From Dyadobacter endophyticus (GTDB taxonomy: Bacteria; Bacteroidota; Bacteroidia; Cytophagales; Spirosomataceae): a DNA stretch of 64,000 bases. The stretch lies in the NCBI RefSeq assembly GCF_014641595.1, contig NZ_BMIA01000002.1:1116001-1180000 (forward strand). The letters are read 5' to 3'. Shown here piece after piece: positions 53,589-61,754 of this stretch (its first letter is position 1; each line of letters starts with the position of its first letter). A program made the translations under genes and the position numbers. The notes beneath the pieces are model-generated. The model made no database searches and had not been told where the DNA came from. It worked only from the letters and a program-made list of their open reading frames with translations.

Positions 53589-54002
53589 ATGGACTTGCAA
53601 GGATCAGACCAGGACAAGGTTAAGAAACCGCATCCTTCCAATAAAAACATGAGTGAGCCCGATACGCTCATCGAAACGCTTGAAGATTTGCAGGAGCAAG
53701 GCTATACCTATGATTTTAACCTCACAGCCCATGCCCTGGAAATACATCAGGACGACGGCATTTGCCTGACGTTGTCACCCGAAGATTTCGACATTGTACA
53801 GGTTTACCGGTTCGAAGGGATGACCAACCCGTCGGATATGTCGATTTTATATGCCATCGAGTCGAAAGACGGATTGAAAGGAACACTTGTGAGCAGCTAT
53901 GGTGTGTATGCCGACGCGATGTCCAATGAAATGATCAAAAAACTGGATACGCGTAGCTCATTGATCGTCCATCATCCCGAAGATGACGATATGGCCCATT
54001 GA
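53589..54002 (+). CDS. Conserved hypothetical protein (often mislabelled PRPP synthetase)
   Basis: 137 residues, acidic, no signal peptide. The core TLIETLEDLQEQGYTYDFNLTAHALEIHQDDGICLTLSPEDFDIVQVYRFEGMTNPSDMSILYAI is a small Bacteroidota family; some databases name such proteins phosphoribosylpyrophosphate synthetase, but no PRPP-binding loop or catalytic lysine motif is visible, and the size is a third of that enzyme. Function unknown. The start may be the ATG at 53649 (MSEPDTL), since the first 20 residues are polar and variable. A terminator follows at 54031. Confidence 0.65.
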   Translation: MDLQGSDQDKVKKPHPSNKNMSEPDTLIETLEDLQEQGYTYDFNLTAHALEIHQDDGICLTLSPEDFDIVQVYRFEGMTNPSDMSILYAIESKDGLKGTLVSSYGVYADAMSNEMIKKLDTRSSLIVHHPEDDDMAH

Positions 54003-54030
54003 TTTTCCTGATATGATTAACCTTAGATAA

Positions 54031-54064
54031 ATGTTGCTTTGGCGATCGGCAAAGCAACATTTTT
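54031..54064 (+). terminator. Terminator after the 53589 gene
   Basis: Perfect 11-bp stem (ATGTTGCTTTG / CAAAGCAACAT, 54031-54041 and 54050-54060) with an 8-base loop, then TTTT. A TTG at 54039 lies inside it, which excludes it as a start for the next gene. Confidence 0.85.
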
Positions 54065-54083
54065 GATAAAAAGCGAACTGACC

Positions 54084-54485
54084 ATGGAAATGATCGAACT
54101 GACCGAAGAACTTATTGAATCAGCCGAGCAACGGGCTGCCGGCCAGCCATACCCGCAATTTGTCAAGAACCTGAAAGCCCTCGGGGTTGACAACTATGAG
54201 GTGAAGGTAAAGAACCGTAAACGTACTTATACGTCCGTTCAGGGCGACAAGCTGATCATAGCCGGCGATTTGCCAGAATTTGAATGCGCAGAAACATTTG
54301 AGATGGAAGAGGTGAAGGCGGCCATCAAACGCACCCAGGATGGCATTACCGACTACCCCACTTTCCTACGCGAGATCGGCGCTGCGGGCATACACACATA
54401 CGTAGCCGACCTCACAGGCATGAAAGTGATTTACCAGGGACCAAATTCCGAATACGAGTATGAGGAATTGATCCCTGATGTTTAA
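54084..54485 (+). CDS. DUF1398 family protein
   Basis: 133 residues from the ATG at 54084 (MEMIELTEELIESAEQRAAG). The family is the YbcV/DUF1398 type: PYPQFVKNLKALGVDNYEVKVKNRKRTYTSVQGD, then AIKRTQDGITDYPTFLREIGAAGIHTYVADLTGMKVIYQG. It may fold as a small alpha/beta unit with an internal near-duplication of the LGVxxYEV / AGIHTYVAD type. The function is unknown. Its stop codon shares a TTAA with the convergent aldolase gene. Confidence 0.8.
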   Translation: MEMIELTEELIESAEQRAAGQPYPQFVKNLKALGVDNYEVKVKNRKRTYTSVQGDKLIIAGDLPEFECAETFEMEEVKAAIKRTQDGITDYPTFLREIGAAGIHTYVADLTGMKVIYQGPNSEYEYEELIPDV

Positions 54486-55501
54486 AAGTTGTTCAGCCTG
54501 CCGCTCAACATTTCGAGCTGATCATCGGTAAAATCGAGGTGCGTTACAAATCTGACCAGCCCCTTGCCGAACGTCACAGCCAGAATTCCGGCCTCGGCAA
54601 GGCGGCTTACATATTCTTTTTCTGTAATTCCGTCGTTCAGCCGGATGATGACAATGTTGGTATCGACCGGAAAGATCTCGGCCACCTCGGGCCTTGCAGC
54701 AAACAGCTGCCCTATTGCTCTGGCTCGGCTGTGATCTTCCTTCAACCGATCAATGTTGTGATCGAGTGCATAAATGCCTGCTGCGGCCAGAAACCCCGCC
54801 TGCCGCCAGCCACCGCCCATTACCTTACGGAAACGGCGCGCCTCACGAACCATTTCATGCGTTCCCAGAAGCAACGAACCCACAGGACAGCCCAGGCCTT
54901 TGGAGAGACAAATGCTGATGCTGTCAAATACCTGCCCGTATTGAACCGGCGTCTCGCCCGTTTCGACCAGTGCATTAAAAAGCCTCGCGCCATCCAGGTG
55001 CAACGGAATGTTACGTTCCCGGCAAACATCGCGGATCGCTTCGATTTCCTTCAAATCATAGTAGCACCCGCCACCTTTGTTCATAGTGTTTTCGAGCGAA
55101 ATTAGCCTCGTAACGGTCGAGTGGACGTCGTTCTCCGGACTGATCGCTTCACTGACCTGCTGTGCCGAGATTCTTCCGCGATCGCCGTCCAGCAGTTTCA
55201 CGGACGAAAAGGCGTTCAGCATAATGCCCCCGCCTTCGTACAGGTAAATGTGCGAATGTTTGTCGCAGATCACGTCACTGCCCGGACGGGTGTGGACGCG
55301 GATCGCCAGTTGGTTTGTCATGGTGCCGGAAGGGCAAAAAAGTGCATCTTCCATTCCGAAGAGTCTCGCAGCCTTTTCCTGCAATGCATTCACGGTCGGA
55401 TCGTCACCAAAAACATCGTCGCCTACTTCCGCGCTCCACATGGCTTCCTGCATTTCCTGAGTAGGCCTGGTAATGGTGTCGCTGCGGAGGTCTATTTTCA
55501 T
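54482..55501 (-). CDS. Low-specificity L-threonine aldolase (PLP-dependent)
   Basis: 339 residues from the ATG at 55501 (MKIDLRSDTITRPTQEMQEAM), the standard start for this family. It cleaves L-threonine or L-allo-threonine to glycine and acetaldehyde. VGDDVFGDDPTVNALQEKAA, the LFCPSGTMTNQLA PLP-phosphate loop, IPLHLDGARLFNA (Asp that binds the PLP ring nitrogen and Arg) and the Schiff-base Lys in SICLSKGLGCPVGS are all visible. The active site is intact and the length is normal. It is cytoplasmic, likely a single gene, convergent with the DUF1398 gene. Confidence 0.9.
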   Translation of the reverse strand: MKIDLRSDTITRPTQEMQEAMWSAEVGDDVFGDDPTVNALQEKAARLFGMEDALFCPSGTMTNQLAIRVHTRPGSDVICDKHSHIYLYEGGGIMLNAFSSVKLLDGDRGRISAQQVSEAISPENDVHSTVTRLISLENTMNKGGGCYYDLKEIEAIRDVCRERNIPLHLDGARLFNALVETGETPVQYGQVFDSISICLSKGLGCPVGSLLLGTHEMVREARRFRKVMGGGWRQAGFLAAAGIYALDHNIDRLKEDHSRARAIGQLFAARPEVAEIFPVDTNIVIIRLNDGITEKEYVSRLAEAGILAVTFGKGLVRFVTHLDFTDDQLEMLSGRLNNF

Positions 55502-55618
55502 TTCAAAAACATTCATGGGGTATTCGTTGCAATTTCGCGCCAAATTAATGCTTAAAGCTGATTTCCGGGCAGGCATTGCTTACTTTAAACGGGTATATTG
55601 CAGGCAAAATCATGCAAT

Positions 55619-55801
55619 ATGGAATTCCAGGAATATCTGAAATCAAAAAAAATAGATGCGGAAGCGTTCAGGAAAGGCGATGTTTTGCGCTACCAGGAAT
55701 GGAGCACGCTTTTTGAAACCATGCATCCGGAAAGTTTCACAGGCCATAAAAAATTCCTTATCAACGAGATCCGCCGGCGTTATCTTCTCAAAGAGGATTA
55801 A
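55619..55801 (+). CDS. Small conserved hypothetical protein
   Basis: 60 residues from the ATG at 55619 (MEFQEYLKSKKIDAEAF). It is charged, helical and has no membrane segment or signal. The pattern YLKSKKIDAEAFRKGDVLRYQEWSTLFETMHPESFTGHKKFLINEIRRRY looks like a real protein and similar small proteins occur in Cytophagales, but I cannot name the family or function. Its stop TAA shares a TTAA with the convergent FAD oxidoreductase gene. Confidence 0.55.
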   Translation: MEFQEYLKSKKIDAEAFRKGDVLRYQEWSTLFETMHPESFTGHKKFLINEIRRRYLLKED

Positions 55802-56946
55802 CCTCGCATTTCCTCCATCAGTTTCATCAATATCCCGACGGTCTTCTCGGTTTGCTCCTTGCTCGGTGTCGTGTCCCAATTGCCTACGATCCCATTGCTG
55901 CCGATGTAAATACCGTCTTTCCGGGCAATGAAATTGGCACCTTGCGTATACAGCTTGTAATTCACGTCACCTTGGGGAATAAGGCAGGAAAGCTGGCCGG
56001 AAACAGGCGTCAGTTCGCTGTCGTTGAATACCGGTTTTGCACCCAGTCCCATACAATTCACGACCACTTTTTCGGGCAATGCGTCGATATCTTCCAGCTT
56101 TTTGATCTCGTGGATTTTCACCTTTCCTCCGAACATCGTGAAATCCTGCAACTGGTGGCGCAAATAAGTCGGAATATTAAACATGATATTGGTCCTGCGT
56201 GTCACGTGGTCGGCTTTGAAAGGGTGTTCCTTCTTTTCCAGCCGCACGCGTTCCGGTAACAGACCATGTATTTCAAAATCCTCACCGCCTGCACCAGGTG
56301 TATAAACAGGTGCCTCCCTGAAAACGCCATATTCCTCTGCCCAGCTGGCAATATCATTCATTCCCAACAAAAATTGAAACCGGCGAAATGAGAACCGCGT
56401 CGCTTCTTCCCATATCGCCTCGAACCCGGGCTTCACGATTTTTTTGTCACAAACCCTCGACGCCGGCGACCAGGTGCCGGTCGCAAGGTTGCTCGTCACA
56501 TTCGGCGGCACGTCTTTGGTGTAAATGGTCACCTCACAGCCGCTTTCCTGCAACAGCCGGGCCGTCGCTATCCCTACCGTCCCGCAGCCCAGCACGGCAA
56601 CTTTCTGCTCGCCCGTAGCCAGTACATTCTTGCGCGCAATGTTGCCCGTGCCCCACGACAACGACCAGCCGCTGCCTCCATGGCCATAGTTGTGGACGAT
56701 CGTCTTGTTTCCGATCTGCTCCACATCCAGCCGAGGCCCCGAGGCACGGAATGGCCGTAAACCGACCGTTTCTTTGACAATACGGTCCATCGAAAGGCGT
56801 AATTTGGGGATTTGATGGTAACCCCGGCTGATGTGAAAATGTTTGTCGGGATACCTCAACTCGGCTCTTGGCGCACAGGAAGTTGCAACGGCACCTAATG
56901 CGAAGCTGGCCGGAATGGCCTTTTCAAAGAAATTTCTGCGGTTCAT
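55798..56946 (-). CDS. Apparently circularly permuted D-amino-acid-oxidase-family flavoprotein, Tat-exported
   Basis: 382 residues. The N-terminus MNRRNFFEKAIPASF is a twin-arginine signal, and ATSC (Cys24) could be a lipobox. The FAD Rossmann loop VAVLGCGTVG is at residues 116-125, followed by YTKDVPPNVTSNLATGTWSP and, later, KVVVNCMGLGA, all in the D-amino-acid oxidase order. However, GLRPFR (62-67) and IVHNYGHGGSG (83-93), which form the C-terminal end of normal DAO proteins, lie before the Rossmann loop. The chain stops at NWDTT...LMKLMEEMRG, just where that segment would start. This suggests a circular permutation. Activity on a D-amino acid is likely, but the substrate is unknown. Confidence 0.8.
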   Translation of the reverse strand: MNRRNFFEKAIPASFALGAVATSCAPRAELRYPDKHFHISRGYHQIPKLRLSMDRIVKETVGLRPFRASGPRLDVEQIGNKTIVHNYGHGGSGWSLSWGTGNIARKNVLATGEQKVAVLGCGTVGIATARLLQESGCEVTIYTKDVPPNVTSNLATGTWSPASRVCDKKIVKPGFEAIWEEATRFSFRRFQFLLGMNDIASWAEEYGVFREAPVYTPGAGGEDFEIHGLLPERVRLEKKEHPFKADHVTRRTNIMFNIPTYLRHQLQDFTMFGGKVKIHEIKKLEDIDALPEKVVVNCMGLGAKPVFNDSELTPVSGQLSCLIPQGDVNYKLYTQGANFIARKDGIYIGSNGIVGNWDTTPSKEQTEKTVGILMKLMEEMRG

Positions 56947-57093
56947 TGGGTTGGGAGTGAATAGTAATGGAATTATGGAATTTAGCCACCAACCGCTGCG
57001 AATGCAAATTTTATATCGTTGTATTGAAAACTATCAAAACATTCTTTCCTGAAACATATTTTTCTCCATCCCGACACCGCTCTTAAATGCCAG

Positions 57094-59409
57094 TCAGTTT
57101 TTGGAAAGTGAAAAAGGCATATCCGCTTCCTGCGTGCCCCACTGCTTATTAGGTTTATCCCCCATTTGCAGCACCAGCGTTCCGCCTTTCAGGAGTTCTG
57201 AGTGGGTAATGTAAGTCCGGGTGAAAGGCTTGCCATTTAACGTCGCCGATTGAATGTATCGCGCATTGTCGGAAACGCCTTTTGCCTTTACGGTAAATTT
57301 GCGGTTCTTGCCCGTTTCTATTGAAATTTCTTCAAAAACCGGGCTTCCGAGCACATATTGGTCTGTTCCCGGTGCTACGGGGTAAAAGCCCATCATACTG
57401 AAAGCCAGCCAGGCCGACATTTGCCCTCCGTCCTCGTTGCCGCTCAGCCCTCCAACACTCGTATCATATTCACTTCTGATGATTGTCCGCGCCCACTGCT
57501 GTGTCTTCCAGGGCTGCCCGGCAAATGCATAGAGATACGCAATCTGGTGATTAGGTTCGTTGCCATGCCAGTAATGCCCCTGGTCGAACAGCGTGTCGAG
57601 CTTGGCGATGAAACGGCTTTTGCCGCCCATGATTTTTTGGAGCCCCGTAACATCCTGCGGCACAAACCAGGTGTATTGCGCGGGGGAGCCTTCGGTAATG
57701 AAGCTGGCACGTTTGGCAAACGGGTCAAAATCGGCAATCCAGCGGCCGTCGGCATACCGTCCACGCGCATAACCTGTCGACGGGTCGATCACATGCCGGT
57801 AATTAAGCGCCCGGTTGCGCAGCTGATCCGCATCTTCCTTTTTGCCCAGGCTAGTCGCCAGGGTCGATAAGCAAAAATCATCGTACGCGTATTCGAGCGT
57901 GCGCGACACCTGCTCGCGCTTGTGAAATGCCTGCCAAACGCTGTCTTCCAGCGGCACGTAACCATATTGCAGGTAGGATTTCAATGCCCGGCGTCCCTGC
58001 CCTGCTTCATAGCTTTTGGCATTGGTATTCACTTCGAATGCATTTTTACGGAGGAAGTTGTAGGCGCTGTTCACATCGAAGTTCCGGACGTTCTTTGTAT
58101 AAGCATCTGCGATCACCGACAATGCGTGGTCGCCCACCATCGCCGCCGTATAGTGGTTCCAGCAGGGGAAAATCGGCATCCACCCTCCCTGCTCGGCCTT
58201 TTTCACGAGTGATTGCATCATATCGCCCGCACGTTTGGGTTCAAGCAATATTTCCAGCGGCATTGCGGCCCGGAAGCTATCCCACATACTGAAATCGCAA
58301 TAATATTCGAAACCTTCGGCTTTTTGGAGCGGGGTACCGCCTGCAAACGAGGGATAGCTGCCGTCGACATCCGAGAAGAGCCTTGGTGAAAGTTTAGTCC
58401 TGTATAATGCACTGTAAAAAAGCGCCTTATCATTTTCACTACCAATAGCCGCTACTTTCCCCAAAGCCTCATTCCACGCATCGTGCGACGCTTTGCGGAC
58501 AGCTTCGAATGATTTCGTACCTAATTCTTTTTCAAGATTCGCGCGTGCACCCTCAATGCTCGTGAATGACGTGCCTATGCGGACCGTTATCACCTGTTTC
58601 TCGTCACCGAACCCCACATACGCTCCGAGCCTTTCCCGGTTTCCTTTGCCGGTAAGTATCCTTCCCATTGGTGTAATGGTATCGCCCAACCACACACCCG
58701 ACTGCATAAATTTCTGATCGAATTTCATCACAAAATACCCGCTGATACCGGCCGGCTGGCCCGCTCCCTGGTAAATACGGTGTACGGGGTTATAACCCAC
58801 TATCTCCCCTCGCTCCCGGAGCACCTCCACAAAACCTTCCCCTTCGTCGCTATTGGGCTCTACTATGATAAATGACTCCTCCCCGCTCCCGAACTTGAAG
58901 CGCATAATCGCCGTCCGCGCCAGTGCAGTTACTTCCGCATGGATCTGATGATCCTGCAACCACACCCCATAATAATCGGGCGTACTTTCCTCTTTGTCGT
59001 GACTGAACACGCTGGCTCTTTTTTGGGGATCGGTAGTGAGCTCGCCCGACAGCGGCATCACGGTGACGGAGCCATAATCCTGTACGCACGAGCCATTGAG
59101 CCAATGCGTGCCGCGAAACCCCTGAAATTTATTATCGTTGTAGTAAAACGGCGCAATGCATTTGGTTTCTGTCGCGCGCGTTTGGGGCGTCCACTGGGTC
59201 ATGCCATTGGGCACGCCCACAGCGGGGATGGTTTGTCCTTTCAGCTCGCTTCCTGCCTCGCTGTGTGCTTTGGCGCTTTCCGTTGCCGACGGGGCGGTAC
59301 CGATCATCGTGGCCACGTAGTCGACGGGCTTTTTTTGTGCACAGGATTGATTATCAACAAAAAACGTCGACAATAGCATTAAACTGACTGGAAGGAACGG
59401 TACGCGCAT
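57094..59409 (-). CDS. Glycoside hydrolase family 92 alpha-mannosidase
   Basis: 771 residues with a signal peptide (cleavage near residue 24; FVDNQSC gives a possible weak lipobox). GH92 enzymes are calcium-dependent exo-mannosidases that act on alpha-1,2-, 1,3-, 1,4- or 1,6-linked mannose with inversion. Visible landmarks are a beta-sandwich N-domain, then the (alpha/alpha)6 domain with EYYCDFSMWDSFRAAMPLEILL, GGWMPIFPCWNHYTAAMVGDHA, YWHGNEPNHQIAYLYAFAG and the SGNEDGGQMSAWLAFSMMGFYPV motif that holds the catalytic base region. Normal length. No other PUL gene adjoins it, so it may act on host or self glycoprotein mannans independently. Confidence 0.9.
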   Translation of the reverse strand: MRVPFLPVSLMLLSTFFVDNQSCAQKKPVDYVATMIGTAPSATESAKAHSEAGSELKGQTIPAVGVPNGMTQWTPQTRATETKCIAPFYYNDNKFQGFRGTHWLNGSCVQDYGSVTVMPLSGELTTDPQKRASVFSHDKEESTPDYYGVWLQDHQIHAEVTALARTAIMRFKFGSGEESFIIVEPNSDEGEGFVEVLRERGEIVGYNPVHRIYQGAGQPAGISGYFVMKFDQKFMQSGVWLGDTITPMGRILTGKGNRERLGAYVGFGDEKQVITVRIGTSFTSIEGARANLEKELGTKSFEAVRKASHDAWNEALGKVAAIGSENDKALFYSALYRTKLSPRLFSDVDGSYPSFAGGTPLQKAEGFEYYCDFSMWDSFRAAMPLEILLEPKRAGDMMQSLVKKAEQGGWMPIFPCWNHYTAAMVGDHALSVIADAYTKNVRNFDVNSAYNFLRKNAFEVNTNAKSYEAGQGRRALKSYLQYGYVPLEDSVWQAFHKREQVSRTLEYAYDDFCLSTLATSLGKKEDADQLRNRALNYRHVIDPSTGYARGRYADGRWIADFDPFAKRASFITEGSPAQYTWFVPQDVTGLQKIMGGKSRFIAKLDTLFDQGHYWHGNEPNHQIAYLYAFAGQPWKTQQWARTIIRSEYDTSVGGLSGNEDGGQMSAWLAFSMMGFYPVAPGTDQYVLGSPVFEEISIETGKNRKFTVKAKGVSDNARYIQSATLNGKPFTRTYITHSELLKGGTLVLQMGDKPNKQWGTQEADMPFSLSKN

Positions 59410-59519
59410 GATTAGGCTTGTTATGTATTGAGGGCGGAAGATCGAAAAAATAATGGTATGTTAGGTCGATAGAATGTTGATATTCCACTGATTTAGACGA
59501 TTAAAATCTCAAAAACCCT

Positions 59520-60368
59520 ATGAAAATCCATATCATCGAAACCGGTTTTTTCAAGCTCGATGGCGGGGCGATGTTCGGCGTGGTCCCAAAAGTGCTTTGG
59601 AATAAACACAATCCTGCCGATGACAAAAATCTGTGCTCCTGGGCTATGCGATGCCTGCTGATTGAGGATGGTGCAAAACTAATACTGGTCGACACTGGAA
59701 TGGGTAACAAACAGGATGACAAATTCTTTGGTTATTACGACCTCCACGGCAACGCGACTTTGCATTCCTCCATCGCCGAAAAAGGTTTCAGCCCTGCGGA
59801 CGTTACCGACGTGCTGCTAACCCACCTGCATTTCGATCACGTCGGCGGCGCCGTACAGTTCAGCCGCGACGGCTCCCGTCTCGAACCGACCTTCGCAAAC
59901 GCCACCTACTGGTCGAACGAAGCGCATTGGCAGTGGGCTACCAATCCTAACCCGCGTGAGAAAGCATCGTTTTTAAAGGAAAATATACTTCCCTTACAGG
60001 AATCGGGCCAACTACAATTTATTCAGATCGGTCAGTCGCCGTTTGAAAACATCAACCTCATCAACGTCGACGGGCATACCGAGCAAATGATGCTGCCGGT
60101 GATTCAATACAAAAACCAGAAGATCATTTACTGCGCCGACCTCTTTCCTTCGTCCTATCACGTCCCCATTCCGTGGATCATGAGTTATGACATGCGGCCG
60201 CTGCAAACGATGGAAGAAAAGCAGAGCGTTCTCCGACAAGCCGTAGATGAGGAATGTATATTGCTTTTCGAGCATGATCCTGTTTATGAGGCTGCATTGG
60301 TGGAAAATACGGAGAAGGGAATCAGGATTCGGGAGCGGGGAATGTTGGGGGATTTCCTGGTTGAGTAG
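59520..60368 (+). CDS. Metallo-beta-lactamase-fold hydrolase
   Basis: 282 residues, no signal peptide. HLHFDHVGG at residues 102-110 is the HxHxDH zinc motif. The TGMGNKQDDKFFGYYDLHGNATLHSSIAEKGFSPADVTDVLL part and LINVDGHTEQMM (third His) resemble the lactonase-like MBL branch that includes AiiA-type quorum-quenching enzymes. IIYCADLFPSSYHVP has the conserved bridging Asp and VLLFEHDPVYE the final His. Substrate unknown. It is 25 bases upstream of the VapBC-like pair, but a promoter lies between, so linkage is uncertain. Confidence 0.85.
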   Translation: MKIHIIETGFFKLDGGAMFGVVPKVLWNKHNPADDKNLCSWAMRCLLIEDGAKLILVDTGMGNKQDDKFFGYYDLHGNATLHSSIAEKGFSPADVTDVLLTHLHFDHVGGAVQFSRDGSRLEPTFANATYWSNEAHWQWATNPNPREKASFLKENILPLQESGQLQFIQIGQSPFENINLINVDGHTEQMMLPVIQYKNQKIIYCADLFPSSYHVPIPWIMSYDMRPLQTMEEKQSVLRQAVDEECILLFEHDPVYEAALVENTEKGIRIRERGMLGDFLVE

Positions 60369-60382
60369 TGTAAAAATTTAAC

Positions 60383-60390
60383 TATATTTG
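60383..60390 (+). promoter_or_regulatory. -7 element (TATATTTG) directly before the antitoxin start
   Basis: TAnnTTTG match ending three bases before the ATG at 60394. The predicted transcription start coincides with the start codon, so the message is probably leaderless. A TTG at 60388 lies within the box. Confidence 0.5.
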
Positions 60391-60393
60391 AAT

Positions 60394-60618
60394 ATGCACA
60401 CTCAAAAAGACATCCAATTCGATCATCTGATATCCCAGGTAAAACGTTTGTCAGACGTTCAGCGCAAAATACTAAAAGCTGAACTGGATCGCCTTGAAGC
60501 AAATTCTGATGACAACTCACTTGAAGAATTCTTGCTGTCAGCCCCAACGTTCTCTGAAAATCAAATAAAAACGATTGAAGAAACGAGAAAGGCAATTGAC
60601 CAATGGCGAAAAAATTAG
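60394..60618 (+). CDS. Putative antitoxin of a VapBC-like module
   Basis: 74 residues from the ATG at 60394 (MHTQKDIQFDHLISQVKRL). It is highly charged and helical, lacking a recognisable ribbon-helix-helix or AbrB domain: LISQVKRLSDVQRKILKAELDRL is an amphipathic N-terminal helix, and the C-terminal half (SLEEFLLSAPTFSENQIKTIEETRKAIDQW) could wrap around the toxin as VapB tails do. The last 16 bases overlap the PIN-domain gene. Assignment rests on the partner and size; family unrecognised. Confidence 0.65.
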   Translation: MHTQKDIQFDHLISQVKRLSDVQRKILKAELDRLEANSDDNSLEEFLLSAPTFSENQIKTIEETRKAIDQWRKN

Positions 60619-60992
60619 TGCTTGTTGACACCTCCGTGCTCATCGACTTTTTCCGTAAATCCAACAAAGCAAATTCCCGGCTACTGAAAATGGTGAGAGA
60701 CGATTTCAGTTATTGCATTTCGGCGCTAACCGAATTCGAAATTTACACCGGCACTACCCCAAATCAGACAGCGTATTGGGAGGACTTTTTGTTCAGAACT
60801 CAGGTCTTGGCATTCGACAAAGAGATTGCTCGTACGGCTGTCGATATCAGTAAGGCACTCAAGAAACAAAGTAAACTTATCGGCATGGCAGATCTCTTTA
60901 TCGCTGCCACGGCGGTGCATTACAGCTTGCCACTGGCAACGTTGAATGTGAAGCATTTCGAACGAGTCGATGAGTTAATACTCCTTCCCTAA
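60603..60992 (+). CDS. PIN-domain ribonuclease, VapC-like toxin
   Basis: 129 residues. The PIN-domain acidic residues are Asp9 in LVLVDTSVLIDFF, Glu44 in ALTEFEIYTG and Asp97 in MADLFIAATAV, which together bind Mg2+ and cut RNA. The TLNVKHFERV end is typical of VapC proteins, with the conserved Asn115 and Phe119. The gene overlaps the antitoxin by 16 bases, the classical TA arrangement. Target RNA unknown; tRNA or rRNA cleavage is inferred from the family. Confidence 0.85.
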   Translation: MAKKLVLVDTSVLIDFFRKSNKANSRLLKMVRDDFSYCISALTEFEIYTGTTPNQTAYWEDFLFRTQVLAFDKEIARTAVDISKALKKQSKLIGMADLFIAATAVHYSLPLATLNVKHFERVDELILLP

Positions 60993-60995
60993 CCC

Positions 60996-61754
60996 ATGAA
61001 AACAGCACTAATCCTCTCAGGCGGGGGCGCGCGGGGGATCGCGCATGTGGGCGTGGCGCAGGCATTGTGGGAGCGTGGCATACGGCCCGATGTGATCAGC
61101 GCTACGAGCTCAGGGGCATTTGTGGGTGCATTGCTGGCCCACGGTTACGACCCGTCTGAGATTCTCAAAATCATTCGCGACACTAGTTTTTATCCCTATT
61201 TAAGATTCGGGATAGGCGCTAATGGCTTGCTGCACATGCGGAAAATGGAAGATATTTTCCGCAAATTCATTCCAGAAAACACATTCGAATCGCTCAAAAC
61301 ACCGCTAGTGGTGACTGCTACCGACATTGTTTCGGGAGAAGAAGTACGTTTCCGCAGCAGAGAATTGGCATTGCCCGTCCTAGCGTCATGCTGCATTCCC
61401 GGGCTTTTCAGTCCGATGCATTATAATGGCTACGACCTGGTCGACGGAGGTGTTTTGAACAACCTACCTGTCGAACCGGTGCTCGACGAGGCAGATTATA
61501 TTGTTGGCAGCCACTGCAATCCGTTCAATCTGGATAAGCCGCTCAAACGGACCACCGAGATCGTCTACCGCAGCCTTATTCTGGCGATGCATACTAAAAC
61601 CAGGGCCCGCTTAGCGAAATGCAACTTGCAGATAGAGCCGCCTGCATTGAGCCGGTTCAGCATTTTCGATTTCCGGAAGGCCGATCAGTTGTTTGAGGTG
61701 GGTTACAGATTTACAAAGACGCTGCTTAATGAGTCGCAAATGCTACTTCCCTGA
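60996..61754 (+). CDS. Patatin-like phospholipase
   Basis: 252 residues of the RssA-like branch of patatins. SGGGARGIAHVG is the oxyanion loop; the nucleophile elbow is ATSSG with Ser38, where the first position of GxSxG is Ala instead of Gly; DLVDGGVLNNLPV holds the catalytic Asp in the DGG motif. No signal peptide, so a cytoplasmic lipid acyl hydrolase is expected. It starts three bases after the VapC-like stop and may be co-transcribed. Its 3' end overlaps the convergent haloperoxidase gene by 12 bases. Confidence 0.8.
   Translation: MKTALILSGGGARGIAHVGVAQALWERGIRPDVISATSSGAFVGALLAHGYDPSEILKIIRDTSFYPYLRFGIGANGLLHMRKMEDIFRKFIPENTFESLKTPLVVTATDIVSGEEVRFRSRELALPVLASCCIPGLFSPMHYNGYDLVDGGVLNNLPVEPVLDEADYIVGSHCNPFNLDKPLKRTTEIVYRSLILAMHTKTRARLAKCNLQIEPPALSRFSIFDFRKADQLFEVGYRFTKTLLNESQMLLP

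Noticed and set aside
53589..54002. Calling this gene a phosphoribosylpyrophosphate synthetase
   Set aside because: The protein is far too short and has no PRPP-binding or catalytic motif, so the inherited name is unsafe.
54039..54083. TTG start for the DUF1398 gene at 54039
   Set aside because: It lies in the stem-loop of the preceding terminator; the ATG at 54084 fits the family start.
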